NCBI GenBank assembly: GCA_020629055.1
Contig: JAHDEB010000002.1
Coordinates: forward strand, 7,079-63,054
DNA length: 55,976 bases
Reading direction: 5' to 3'
Source: Chloroflexota bacterium
GTDB taxonomy: Bacteria; Chloroflexota; Anaerolineae; Promineifilales; Promineifilaceae
Shown here: positions 27,132 through 35,921 of the stretch, in pieces
Layout of the letters: the number at the start of each line of letters is the position of its first letter
How positions within the stretch are numbered: position 1 is the stretch's first letter
Translations under genes and position numbers: made by a program
Notes under the pieces: model-generated
What the model saw: the letters and a program-made list of their open reading frames with translations, nothing else
Database searches by the model: none
What the model was told of the DNA's origin: nothing

Positions 27132-27462
27132 TTCCCGTTACCTATTTGTTGTTAGTTTTAATGACAAATTTAGTGAACCGCAATAAGTCTAAATTTACTG
27201 CAGGCGATATAAATAGTCATTAAGTTAAATGAATGATCGAGGGTGAAGCTGAATGGGGGGAGGCTTCTGAAAATCATTCAAAATTGTTAATTGTTGGGGA
27301 AATTGTGGGTGTCTTCCTGAAAACCTTGCGCCTATAAACTGCTAGCGGTTTTAAAATCCAGGAAGCGACCTCTGGCATTATCTATGCAAAACACTTTTTA
27401 GGCTATTCAGTTTCGGTGAAAGTGTAGACAGATGGGGGAAATTAGGGGGAAACCCCCAGCCG
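27132..27462. other. Leader region of pyk, no gene seen
   Basis: These 331 bp are upstream of pyruvate kinase and downstream of the 27463-28530 gene. A G-rich hairpin occurs at the right end (27434-27457). No promoter pair is clear enough to call and no coding frame was seen. Confidence 0.5.
27434..27457 (-). terminator. Possible G/C hairpin terminator
   Basis: Just after the stop codon at 27463, the minus-strand transcript reads GGGGG-TTT-CCCCC and then TAATTTCCCCC. The stem is 5 bp with an alternative second C-tract. The T content afterwards is low, so activity is uncertain. Confidence 0.35.
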
Positions 27463-28530
27463 TTATTCGGCCGGGGATAGCATGACTTCAATGTTATTGT
27501 CTGGCGTACGCAGCGCATCAACGGTGACTTTCGAGTCCGCTTTAAAAGTTGCGGCAAGCCAAGCGTGTGCAGGTTCGCCCAAAACGAGGCGTGCTTGGTC
27601 GTCTGGGGTTAATCGCCAAACCGCACTGGTTGGGTCTGCTTTGCCTGCAAAACTAATCGTAATCGGACGAGTTTCCATCCGTTTACCTTCTGCAAAAAAT
27701 GGCCAGTGGCCGGGGGTCAAGTTAATAAACCCTTTGCGAATGTGTAGACCTTTCAGTTCGGTTGTATATGAAAATGTCTTTGGCTGTGGCACTTCTGGCT
27801 CTTTCGCTTTTTTAGTCGCACGCTTTTTGCGCGTCGTGCCACCCGCTTTGCTTTTGGTTGTTTTGCCTTTGCCGTTGCGAGAAAACAGATCAACAATGTC
27901 TAACACTTTGTCTAATTGAACAACCATGTACTTGACCAAATCACGTCCCATTCCGGCCGCTTGGTCAGCTGTTAAAATGCGCGAAACGTAAATTGGGGTC
28001 GCCCATTTTTCTTCGGTAATTAAAAATGCGGCCCGGCTGGTTGCTTTAGAACAGGTGTCAAAGTCTATGTTGGTCACGCTGTCTTTGACAAGATCCCCAT
28101 AGTGGGTGTGTTCAGGTGCTTCATCTTCTTTTAGGCGTTGTTCAATATTAAACTGCCAGCCTGTGCCCAATGATGAAATCATCTTGTGCCATACTTCAGG
28201 ATTTGCTTCAGCCGTACGCAGGCCACGGTTTAATGCGGCCGGATCTGTAATAGAGATGCGCATTTCAAAAGCGGCTGGTTTAGGTACAAATGCGACATAG
28301 GGTTCTACTTCTGGCTCGCGATTCACGGCTAACCAGGCAAGCCGTGCTTCTTTATCAAGAGAATGATAGGGCAAGCGCAATTTCGCTAAATCAGACATTT
28401 CTTCGGCAAGCGTATCAATGAATAATTCGAGTTGGGATAAGGCAAAAGTAATTGCAGCTTCTTCACCCGCCCATCCAAAGGCGGTGAAAACTGGCATAGG
28501 GAGTCCGTTAAATTGTTCTTCTGATGTCAT
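27463..28530 (-). CDS. Unknown two-domain protein with a Lys-rich linker
   Basis: A 355-residue soluble protein that I do not recognise. Residues 1-225 are mixed alpha/beta with no enzymatic signature. A strongly basic linker at about 226-250 (KGKTTKSKAGGTTRKKRATKK) separates them from a C-terminal ~105-residue domain with beta-rich character (TELKGLHIRKGFINLTPGHWPFF). The linker suggests nucleic-acid or polyanion contact, or simply a flexible tether. It is monocistronic. There are no membrane helices or signal peptide. Confidence 0.75.
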   Translation of the reverse strand: MTSEEQFNGLPMPVFTAFGWAGEEAAITFALSQLELFIDTLAEEMSDLAKLRLPYHSLDKEARLAWLAVNREPEVEPYVAFVPKPAAFEMRISITDPAALNRGLRTAEANPEVWHKMISSLGTGWQFNIEQRLKEDEAPEHTHYGDLVKDSVTNIDFDTCSKATSRAAFLITEEKWATPIYVSRILTADQAAGMGRDLVKYMVVQLDKVLDIVDLFSRNGKGKTTKSKAGGTTRKKRATKKAKEPEVPQPKTFSYTTELKGLHIRKGFINLTPGHWPFFAEGKRMETRPITISFAGKADPTSAVWRLTPDDQARLVLGEPAHAWLAATFKADSKVTVDALRTPDNNIEVMLSPAE

Positions 28531-29280
28531 AAAAATTACCGTTATTTAGGTACGTTTGGCTGGCTCAATTAAAAATAAAAATGGTTGATTCTTTGTATCT
28601 ATCAAGCACCGTCAAATCCATGCGGCCGACTGGCAAAAGCGGACACAAAGATGTGCGTTTAACGCAAGCATCTCGCTTAAAAACTGTCCCAACCTGGGAT
28701 ATTTTCTACGTTAAGTTAAATAGATACGATTCTTTAATACTCGGCAAGATATACAATCACTCCACCCAAGCTGTTTTGATTGTAGTTACGAGAAATATGC
28801 TGTCCCAAACAGAAACCAACTGTTTCTGAAACACGAACCGAGTGAATGTGGCTTAAAGTCTCTGCGGATATAGCTTTTATTACTGCGGAGGATGAGGTAA
28901 TTTTGACCGAGCATATGCCCTTTGTCAAGAAAACGGTGCAACTAGATACTTTTACCCACATTATGTTAGGTGCGGGAACCGTTTAGCAGGTGGGGGTTGA
29001 GGATCGATTAGATCAGGGTGCGATGCCAGCGTTTCGTTTTATAAAAGTTGCGCCTCAAGGTTTGCCGCGCTAAGACCGTAGGGTTATAAACAGCACGAAA
29101 TAATTGTGATGTTTATATTAACGCATATATTTCTTTCTTTAGTTCTGATGACTTTGGCGTTTAACGTGAAGAAATGGTCCTGTCGAAAGGTTTCTATCGA
29201 TTTTAGGATGCTGGCTTAAGGCTCGATAATCAAATTATCTTCAACCTTAAGTGGCCCTTTTGCTCAAAATTTTTAAAACC
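28531..29280. other. Long gene-free region
   Basis: These 750 bp lie between a minus-strand unknown gene and the Lit-like gene. Short frames occur on both strands (up to about 80 codons) but lack ribosome binding sites and recognisable protein features. A small inverted repeat, CAGAAAC/GTTTCTG, lies at 28810-28828. The region may be the remains of a decayed gene, or a promoter region. No tRNA or other RNA gene was recognised. Confidence 0.45.
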
Positions 29281-29955
29281 ATGTTGTTTGTTACCAAAAT
29301 AATTAAATGGATCGTTGTGATCAGTTTCCCCTTTTTGTTGGGATTCGGCACGATTCGAGCCATTATCGCTTCGAATTACCCGGCGTTTGAATACCCTCGT
29401 ATCGCTCCTGATGCCTTTGGCTGGACGGCCGAAGAACGCTTGGCGCTGGGTGAAGCGACTCTGGATTATATTCAACGGCCCGAACCGGCTGAAGAAGTAA
29501 TTTATCTGTTAGAAGATCTACGCTTGCCCGAAGATCCATCTCAGCCACTTTATAAAGAGAGCGAAATTGGCCACATGCTCGATGTCAAGATCTTATTCGA
29601 TGCGGTCGGCCAAATTTTGAGCTGGCTGGTCGTGATCGTTCCACTGGGGTTAATTGCGCTGTATTTTATCGATAAACAGCAGCTGTATGACACCGTGTTT
29701 CGTGGGGGATGGGCAACGATCATTTTGCTAGCCGGTATCGCTATCTTTATTTTCGTGGGATGGTCTCTCTTCTTTACGACGTTCCACGAGCTACTATTCC
29801 CTCCAGGCACTTGGACCTTTTACTATTCAGACTCCCTTATCCGTTTGTTCCCAGAGAAATTCTGGTTCGACGTGGGGGCGATTATTAGTGTCGGTACGCT
29901 GCTTGAAGGGGTCGTTGTCATGTTCATCGGCCGGTACTTAAAGAGAAATTTATGA
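29281..29955 (+). CDS. DUF1461/Lit-like integral membrane protein
   Basis: A protein of 224 residues from ATG 29281, or 234 from an in-frame GTG at 29251; neither has a good ribosome binding site. It has about four transmembrane helices, a large loop after the first, and two signatures of the TIGR01906/DUF1461 family: GHMLDVK (His98) and TTFHELLFPPGTWTF (His169). In Firmicutes, Lit of this family moves an acyl chain within lipoproteins to give the lyso-form and needs two conserved histidines that appear to match these. The same activity here is inference. The stop overlaps the next start by 4 nt (ATGA), showing translational coupling to a histidine phosphatase. Confidence 0.78.
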   Translation: MLFVTKIIKWIVVISFPFLLGFGTIRAIIASNYPAFEYPRIAPDAFGWTAEERLALGEATLDYIQRPEPAEEVIYLLEDLRLPEDPSQPLYKESEIGHMLDVKILFDAVGQILSWLVVIVPLGLIALYFIDKQQLYDTVFRGGWATIILLAGIAIFIFVGWSLFFTTFHELLFPPGTWTFYYSDSLIRLFPEKFWFDVGAIISVGTLLEGVVVMFIGRYLKRNL

Positions 29956-30566
29956 CCCATTTTTTATTGGTAAGACATGGTCAAACTGAATGGAATCGGA
30001 TTCGTCGTATTCAAGGGCAGATGGATTCAAAACTAGACGAGTTGGGGCGGGAACAGGCCCGGCTCGTTGGGGAACGGTTGGCGAGTGAAACCGATATCAC
30101 GGCCGTTTATGCCAGCGATCTGTCACGGGCGATGGATACGGCCCAAGCGATCGTCGATCATCACCCACATCTTCAAATACAGCCGGACCAACGCATGCGT
30201 GAGATCGGCTTTGGCCCGTGGGAAGGTGAGATGTGGGCTGATTTTGAGGGGCAAGAGGCGGAGCAGTTAAAGCAGTGGCGGGCTGACGTCACGAGCGTTA
30301 CGATCCCAGGAATCGAACCGATTGATGATTTTGCGAAGAGGGTACGAGCATTTATCGACGATATGGTCGTAAAACACCCGGAAGAAAAGATATTGGTGGC
30401 CGCTCATGGTGGCTCGATTAATATGTTTTTGAGTGTGGCGATGGAATTCCCCCTAAAAAATTGTTGGCGCATGCAGGCGGGCAATACTTCGATAGCAGAG
30501 CTCTATATTTTTCCTGAAGGCCCTTATTTGGTGCGGATTAATGACACCCATCATTTAAATCGATAG
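29952..30566 (+). CDS. Histidine phosphatase family protein (phosphoglycerate mutase-like)
   Basis: This 204-residue enzyme has the catalytic RHG motif with His9 (LLVRHGQTEWN), the second-half signature VYASDLSRAMDTA, the acid region EIGFGPWEGEMW and the second catalytic His in VAAHGGSI. Its length and pattern fit small cofactor-independent-of-mutase phosphatases such as alpha-ribazole or phosphoserine phosphatases more than true glycolytic mutase. The substrate cannot be deduced. It overlaps the Lit-like gene by ATGA. Confidence 0.88.
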   Translation: MTHFLLVRHGQTEWNRIRRIQGQMDSKLDELGREQARLVGERLASETDITAVYASDLSRAMDTAQAIVDHHPHLQIQPDQRMREIGFGPWEGEMWADFEGQEAEQLKQWRADVTSVTIPGIEPIDDFAKRVRAFIDDMVVKHPEEKILVAAHGGSINMFLSVAMEFPLKNCWRMQAGNTSIAELYIFPEGPYLVRINDTHHLNR

Positions 30567-30693
30567 GGAGAAGCGATAGGGATAGAGAGGGTCTTAATGT
30601 TCGAAGACTTTTCTTGTCTGTGGCGAGAATGCATGTCTAGTAGAATTTTCGCTTCTTACGTGTTTAACAATTGCGAAGATATCCTTCGAAGAC

Positions 30694-31176
30694 CTACTTT
30701 CGCTCCCGCAACATTTTAAAAAACCCCTGCAACATCTCTAAAGCTTCATCTGCCATGACCCCACGGGTGACCTCGATTTTGTGGTTAAACTGACGTTCTC
30801 CTTCAGGCCTAGGCTCTAAAATCGACACGATCGAGCCATCGGCCCCAAATTTGGTGTCGGCCGCCCCATAGACCAGACGGGGCAGCCGGGCCTGAATCAT
30901 CGCCCCGGCACACATGGGACACGGTTCTAGGGTGCAGTACAGCGTTACATCTAGCAAACGCCAATTTTCTAGCTTTTGGGCCGCTTCTTTCAAGGCAAAC
31001 ATTTCAGCATGGGCGGTCGGATCGGTGTCAGACTCTTTTCGATTGTAGCCTCGGCCGATAATGTCGCCGTTGTAAACCGCAATCGCCCCTACCGGGACTT
31101 CTTCAAGGGCGGCCGCTTTTCGCGCTTCAGCCATCGCTATCTGCATAAAATGGTGGTCGAGTTCATGTTGATCCAT
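30694..31176 (-). CDS. tadA: tRNA-specific adenosine deaminase TadA
   Basis: This cytidine/deoxycytidylate-deaminase-fold enzyme converts A34 to inosine in tRNA-Arg(ACG). The zinc site is complete: HAE (His56, catalytic Glu58) and PCPMC (Cys86 and Cys89), with TLYCTLEPC and the family segment RLPRLVYGAADTKFGADGS. I start it at ATG 31176 (MDQHELDHHFMQIAM), the usual N-terminus. An upstream ATG at 31212 would add 12 atypical residues. It is divergent from the MATE transporter gene with 92 bp between. Confidence 0.92.
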   Translation of the reverse strand: MDQHELDHHFMQIAMAEARKAAALEEVPVGAIAVYNGDIIGRGYNRKESDTDPTAHAEMFALKEAAQKLENWRLLDVTLYCTLEPCPMCAGAMIQARLPRLVYGAADTKFGADGSIVSILEPRPEGERQFNHKIEVTRGVMADEALEMLQGFFKMLRERK

Positions 31177-31268
31177 CTGGCAATTATGCAACCAGCAACC
31201 GCTCCCGTGCAACGTCTGTGCAACACTCTTTGCAGCTTGTAACTTCCCCTCAGTAAAATCCTGCGTCT

Positions 31269-32639
31269 ATGACACCCACCGAAAATCCTAAAGATCATTT
31301 ATTTATCACCCGGCCAAATAAGGCGATGGTGATGCTGGCTATCCCGGTTCTGTTTTCCTTGATCGCCGAACCGGTAACCGGGCTGTTAGATACCGCATTT
31401 ATCACCCGCCTTGGTGTTTCACCACTTGCTGCATTGGGGATTGGAACCAGCGTGCTGTCGCTTGGTTTTTGGGTGTTTAACTTTTTGGGCATCAGTACCC
31501 ATACCGGCGTGGCCCAAGCTTTGGGGCGGGGCGACACAGAGGAAGCGGCAAAAATTACCGGTTTGGCCTTGATCGTCGCGTTTGCTTTGGGGGTGATGGT
31601 GGTATGTGTCGTGTGGCCACTGGCTCCAATCGGGTCACGTTGGGCCGGGGCAACCGACCCAGATGTAATCAACAATGCGGTGTTGTACGTCCGTTACCGT
31701 CTGTTCGGGGCGCCGGCCGTGATTATGCTGATGGTCGTTTTCGGCACATTGCGCGGCTTGCAAGATATGGTTTCGCCGATGATTGTTGCTGTTGGAATCA
31801 ACGTGCTCAATATCGGGCTTGATTGGGTGCTCATTTTCGGGATCGGCCCCTTTCCCGAGTGGGGCATTGCGGGGGCAGCGGCCGCCAGTGCCATTGCACA
31901 GTGGATTGGCGTGTTATGGGCGATTCGGGTGGTCGTTCGCAAGTTAGGGGTGCCTGCAGCGATTGACTTTTCAAAGACTTTGGCGCTGTTTAAAGTAGGC
32001 GGCGATTTATTTATACGTTCCGGCATGCTGATTTTGTTTCTCTTTTTTGGGACACGGGTTGCCAATCAAATGGGGCCGCAGGCAGGAGCGGCACATCAAG
32101 TGATTCGCCAACTCTGGATCGTAGCGGTTTTTATTATGGAGGCGTTTGCAGAGACGACGCAGAGTTTAACCGGCTACTTTTTTGGGGCTAAGATGATCGA
32201 CCAAACCCGTCGTGTTGCTTGGTATGGCACTCTTTGGGGGATAGGCACCGGCCTGTTTGTTGCGGGGCTACTCTTTTCAACAACAGGTTTGGTCATCAAT
32301 TGGTTACTCCCTGATGATCCGTGGATATTGGTCGCATTTACGGCCGCTTGGCTCCCCACTATTTTATCTCAGCCGGTCAATAGTTTGGCCTTTATCACCG
32401 ACGGGGTGCACTGGGGCACAGGAGATTATGGCTACATGCGCAACGGGATGATTATCGCCAGCGTCACCGGTATCGCCGTGCTGTGGGGCATCGAGCAAAG
32501 TGGGTCTACTGATTTAGGATTGGTCTGGTACGCAACGATTTTGTGGGTTGCAATTCGGGCCGCTTGGGGGTTGGTTCGTATTTGGCCGGGTGTAGGTAAG
32601 TCAGCCCCTTTAAGTTTGCATTTAAGAGACCGGTCCTAG
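31269..32639 (+). CDS. MATE-family efflux transporter (DinF-like)
   Basis: A 456-residue protein with about 12 transmembrane helices in two halves. The first half has MLAIPVLFSLIAEPVTGLLDTAFITRLG and LAALGIGTSV, the second GTRVANQMGPQAGAAHQVIRQLW, the repeated pattern of MATE exporters. FNFLGISTHTGVAQALGRGD is close to the DinF branch. It would export organic cations or other small molecules using a cation gradient. No regulator is adjacent. Its distance from the NRPS-PKS gene gives no reason to link them. Confidence 0.88.
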   Translation: MTPTENPKDHLFITRPNKAMVMLAIPVLFSLIAEPVTGLLDTAFITRLGVSPLAALGIGTSVLSLGFWVFNFLGISTHTGVAQALGRGDTEEAAKITGLALIVAFALGVMVVCVVWPLAPIGSRWAGATDPDVINNAVLYVRYRLFGAPAVIMLMVVFGTLRGLQDMVSPMIVAVGINVLNIGLDWVLIFGIGPFPEWGIAGAAAASAIAQWIGVLWAIRVVVRKLGVPAAIDFSKTLALFKVGGDLFIRSGMLILFLFFGTRVANQMGPQAGAAHQVIRQLWIVAVFIMEAFAETTQSLTGYFFGAKMIDQTRRVAWYGTLWGIGTGLFVAGLLFSTTGLVINWLLPDDPWILVAFTAAWLPTILSQPVNSLAFITDGVHWGTGDYGYMRNGMIIASVTGIAVLWGIEQSGSTDLGLVWYATILWVAIRAAWGLVRIWPGVGKSAPLSLHLRDRS

Positions 32640-32828
32640 GATCTTTGTACTATATTTCTAAAATACAGTTTAAAAAGTCTATACTCTCATCACTTATTCT
32701 AAGGTGGTCTTATGTGCCCATGTCTTAACTATAAAAGTTTTGAGGATGTTAAGCACCGCCAGATAACACTGATGGTAATCGGTGAGTAGGAGCTGCAACA
32801 GATTTTATTAATTGAAATTGCTTAAACA

Positions 32829-34097
32829 ATGGCGCTAGATTTAAGCCCCATCATCACAGCTTGCAACGATACAATTATGGGTAAGTTTAATCATGTTCAG
32901 TCAATTGTTATGGAGCCCCCTTTGTTTTTTGAAAGTCTAAACAAGCTCCAATCTGATCTTCATACACTCACAGAATTGCATCAAGTTTTAGAGTCTCTTG
33001 TCTATGTCGGCCGAGAGCTGCTGATGTGCGACGATGCCAGTGTGATTTTATGGGATCCGACCCATAAGGAATTTGCGGCCGGGGCGTCTACGACCAAAGT
33101 CGGTGCAGAGGTGCCCAAGCGCGTCAGGCGCAAAAAGGGTGCCACACGCTGGATTGTTGATAATCAGCAACCGAAATTTGTTGAGGATACAGCCCGAAAC
33201 CTTGCCGAATCGAATTCGATGATCATAGAAAACGATATTAGGGCGTATGCGGGCGTGCCTATCTTGTTTGAGAACGAGGTATTGGGTGTGTTTTATGCAA
33301 TGTTTGGCTACAGCAAAACGTTTAATGGAGATGAGAGATATAAGTTAATTCAGCTGGCAAATGTTGCGAGTGTTTCGATTAAACATGCGAAGCAAATTCA
33401 ACTATTAGAAGAGCGCAATCAACTTTTAACAACTATGATGGGGCAGACGGTGCAAAAGATGGTTCAGCCACTCAGTTTAGCCATCGGTTTTTGTGACCTG
33501 ATGGTTAAAGAGATTCAAGGGATGTCGGCCGAACACAAAAAGCGAGTTGGCATCATTCAACGGTCGCATACCAGGATGCATCATGTGATTAGCGACATTC
33601 AACGTTTTGAAAAATTAATGTCTGTTAATCATTTGGAATTTGAACCGGTTAGTATTAACTATGTCGTTTCTTCTGTTCAAGAGGCTTTCCAAAACGGTTC
33701 GATTAAGAACATCGGGCGTACGCGAAAGGTTCAAACATTCACCGATTCAACTGCGCCATTGGTGCAGGCCAATCTGGGCTTGCTGATAGAGTGTTTGACA
33801 GAATTGGTCAATTGGATTTCACGGTTTACCATCGAAACTCGCCCTATCACCATTCAAACAATCAATCAGGATGATGGTGTGATGATAAGCATCGGAGATG
33901 TTCGACAGGACTGTTACCGTGAGCAAAACCAATCAGGGGATCACCTTCAAATGCAGCTTGCCCCCAAATCAGATACCCATCAAATCGGATTGGGATTGAG
34001 CTATGTGCAGGCAATTGTCGAGATGCATGGGGGCTATTTACGCATAAATAACCGGGCTGAACAAAGTAGCGAGTTTCAACTAGTTCTGCCAAAATAG
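32829..34097 (+). CDS. GAF-domain histidine-kinase-like protein without phospho-acceptor His
   Basis: A 422-residue soluble protein. A GAF domain spans about residues 45-195 (DDASVILWDP, AYAGVPILFENEVLGVF). The following helical hairpin aligns with HisKA, but the expected HELRTPL box reads VQKMVQPLSLAIGF, so the His is replaced by Gln. The ATP-binding domain is weak: an N-box-like LTELVNWISRF, a degraded G1 (SIGDVRQD) and a recognisable G2 (IGLGLSYV). It is probably a pseudokinase or allosteric partner. The start could instead be an ATG at 32877. The upstream 189-bp gap holds no obvious promoter. Confidence 0.8.
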   Translation: MALDLSPIITACNDTIMGKFNHVQSIVMEPPLFFESLNKLQSDLHTLTELHQVLESLVYVGRELLMCDDASVILWDPTHKEFAAGASTTKVGAEVPKRVRRKKGATRWIVDNQQPKFVEDTARNLAESNSMIIENDIRAYAGVPILFENEVLGVFYAMFGYSKTFNGDERYKLIQLANVASVSIKHAKQIQLLEERNQLLTTMMGQTVQKMVQPLSLAIGFCDLMVKEIQGMSAEHKKRVGIIQRSHTRMHHVISDIQRFEKLMSVNHLEFEPVSINYVVSSVQEAFQNGSIKNIGRTRKVQTFTDSTAPLVQANLGLLIECLTELVNWISRFTIETRPITIQTINQDDGVMISIGDVRQDCYREQNQSGDHLQMQLAPKSDTHQIGLGLSYVQAIVEMHGGYLRINNRAEQSSEFQLVLPK

Positions 34098-34180
34098 CGC
34101 GAAATACAGGCGATTGGGTCAGATTGTTTTGTTTAAGACTTTCGCCCAACCCCTAATGCACAATCCCTATCGAGGCTTAT

Positions 34181-35191
34181 ATGCTAGAGCTACAGCCGGT
34201 TTCTCAAACTTTTTCTATCCCCAATTTTGAATTCGGGTCTGGGGAAACCCTTCCGCAACTACAGTTGCACGTTCAAACTCTAGGCACTCCACAGACGGAT
34301 GGGTATAGCCGCATCAATAATGCGGTTCTTATTTTGCATGGCACCAGCGGGTCTGGTGACGCGTTTTTGGCCCCTCATTTTGCTCAGGAGCTCTTTGCCC
34401 CCGGTCAGCCATTAGACCTAGAAAAATATTTTATCATTTTGCCGGATAATATCGGACATGGGGAAAGTAGCCGGCCGTCAGACGGCTTAAAAGCAAGCTT
34501 CCCTAAATATGGCTATCACGATATGGTGAAAGCACAGCATCAGTTGGTTCGCGATCATTTGGGGATAAACCAACTGCGTTTGGTGATGGGAACTTCGATG
34601 GGGGGCATGCACACGTGGATGTGGGGCTACCTGTATCCAGAAATGGTGCAAGCTCTGATGCCGATGGCCAGCGTGCCGCTAGAAATCGCTGGCCGTAATC
34701 GGATGCTGCGCCGCATGATTATCGATGCGATCACTCAAAGCCCTGACTATGACGACGGGAATTATGCTGAACAACCGTTTGGCCTGACGGCCGCCACACA
34801 CATCGTCATGTTGATGGTTGGTTCCCCTTACCAACTACAAAAACTAGCCCCCAATCAGAAAAAGGCGGACAAAATGTTTGATCAAATGGTGATGGGGTTT
34901 CGCGGCCGGTTTGATGCCAATGATTTGCTCTATCAGTTTGGCTCCTCTTTTGACTATAACCCAGAGCCACATCTCGAAAAGATAGTTGCCCCGCTGGTTG
35001 CCATCAATGCGGCCGATGATTTGGTCAATCCACCAGAGTTAAAAATATTGGAGGCGTTGATTGAGCGGGTGCCCAACGGCAGAGCCATTGTGCAGGATGA
35101 TTGGCCCAATTTGCAGGGGCATCGTTCCCATTCGTTTGCGAAACTTTGGAAACATCATTTGGCTGAGCTTTTAGAGCAATCTGAATCTTAG
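34181..35191 (+). CDS. MetX-like alpha/beta hydrolase
   Basis: A 336-residue alpha/beta-hydrolase related to homoserine O-acetyltransferases. It has LILHGTSGSGDAF (oxyanion region), LPDNIGHGESS, the nucleophile elbow GTSMGGMHTW, a candidate catalytic Asp in INAADDLVNPPEL and a His near the end (QGHRSHS). The N-terminal substrate loops differ from true MetX proteins and no methionine genes are nearby, so a hydrolase or an acyltransferase with another substrate is equally likely. GAGGC lies 8 nt upstream of ATG. It converges on a small molybdopterin-fold gene 20 bp away. Confidence 0.8.
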   Translation: MLELQPVSQTFSIPNFEFGSGETLPQLQLHVQTLGTPQTDGYSRINNAVLILHGTSGSGDAFLAPHFAQELFAPGQPLDLEKYFIILPDNIGHGESSRPSDGLKASFPKYGYHDMVKAQHQLVRDHLGINQLRLVMGTSMGGMHTWMWGYLYPEMVQALMPMASVPLEIAGRNRMLRRMIIDAITQSPDYDDGNYAEQPFGLTAATHIVMLMVGSPYQLQKLAPNQKKADKMFDQMVMGFRGRFDANDLLYQFGSSFDYNPEPHLEKIVAPLVAINAADDLVNPPELKILEALIERVPNGRAIVQDDWPNLQGHRSHSFAKLWKHHLAELLEQSES

Positions 35192-35211
35192 GCGGCCGGG
35201 TTGTGCTGTGC

Positions 35212-35706
35212 CTACTTGACCCGAATCTCTCGCACCCACTTAACTTGCCGTAACGCATTGTCTGTCTCCGAAGGCACCACCAGCCGTATCAGGCCCTGAA
35301 TCCGGCGTAACTGCTCGTTGTTTGACCGGTGACAAAGTAGCACGGGGGCAAAACCGGCCGGAACCAACTCGTCTCGGTATAGCCTATTCCCAAACTCATC
35401 TGCGCTAATAATTTCAACTTCACCCCATTCCACTTGTGGCCCCAACTCTTGGTTGATGAGGTCAAGCAGGCCGACCCCTTCTAATTTGTATGGGCCGTGC
35501 ATGCCGTGATCGGTCATGTAGGTATAGGCGGGAATAACCATTTGGTCATAATCGGCCATGAGATCGGCTAGGGATATCTCTTTCTTGTCGCCGTTTGGCG
35601 CTACAAAAATCAGGGTTGGGTCGATGTAGGGTGGTTCGGGGTTGTTATCGTGGGAGTGGGGTTGAAGTGGGTCGTGATTTTCGAGGTGGTTCGGGTTTCC
35701 GTTCAT
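35212..35706 (-). CDS. Small protein with sulfite-oxidase-type molybdopterin fold
   Basis: A 164-residue protein. After a His/Pro/Asn-rich N-terminus (about 30 residues), it carries the C-terminal half of the oxidoreductase molybdopterin-binding fold (PF00174): GPYKLEGVGLLDLI, EIISADEFG, and GLIRLVVPSETDNALRQVKW. The segment that normally holds the Mo-coordinating Cys is absent, so it cannot be a complete molybdoenzyme. It may bind pterin, act as a structural module, or be a diverged relative. It has no signal peptide. Confidence 0.7.
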   Translation of the reverse strand: MNGNPNHLENHDPLQPHSHDNNPEPPYIDPTLIFVAPNGDKKEISLADLMADYDQMVIPAYTYMTDHGMHGPYKLEGVGLLDLINQELGPQVEWGEVEIISADEFGNRLYRDELVPAGFAPVLLCHRSNNEQLRRIQGLIRLVVPSETDNALRQVKWVREIRVK

Positions 35707-35744
35707 CTACCAAAGATACCAATTTTCGAAATCGTCGCCCACTG

Positions 35745-35893
35745 TTCATTGCTCATTACAAAGCTGACTAACCGGTCAGCCATTGTGCGTTGCACATTGC
35801 CCATTCACGGCCGGACCTTGGCTTTAAAGTGATTTGTCTCGTATCTGAGACAAATTTCAAATGGGCAATAAACAACGGCCAATGAGCAATGAA
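35745..35893. repeat. Nested palindromic intergenic element
   Basis: Three inverted repeats nest around one centre: 13-bp perfect arms at 35745-35757 and 35881-35893, 9-bp arms at 35797-35805 and 35860-35868, and a central 9-bp hairpin ATTTGTCTC/GAGACAAAT at 35832-35855 with a 6-nt loop. A side hairpin GCTGAC/GTCAGC lies at 35763-35780. The element fills the gap between the molybdopterin-fold gene and the DUF1501 gene and carries no frame. It may be a non-autonomous mobile element or a large structured RNA end. Confidence 0.6.
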
Positions 35894-35921
35894 TAATCAA
35901 AGGATTGCCAATGATCTAAAT

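Noticed and set aside
28581-28829. An 82-codon plus-strand frame in the same gap
   Set aside because: No ribosome binding site, low-complexity composition, and it overlaps the opposite frame.
28734-28961. A 75-codon minus-strand frame in the long gap
   Set aside because: There is no ribosome binding site and no recognisable feature; possibly a decayed gene, but not supportable.
31269-32639. MATE transporter as the exporter of the NRPS-PKS product
   Set aside because: It is more than 10 kb away with unrelated genes between; there is no positional evidence for a link.
35212-35706. Complete sulfite-oxidase-like molybdoenzyme
   Set aside because: The part containing the molybdenum-binding cysteine is missing; only a fragment of the fold is present.
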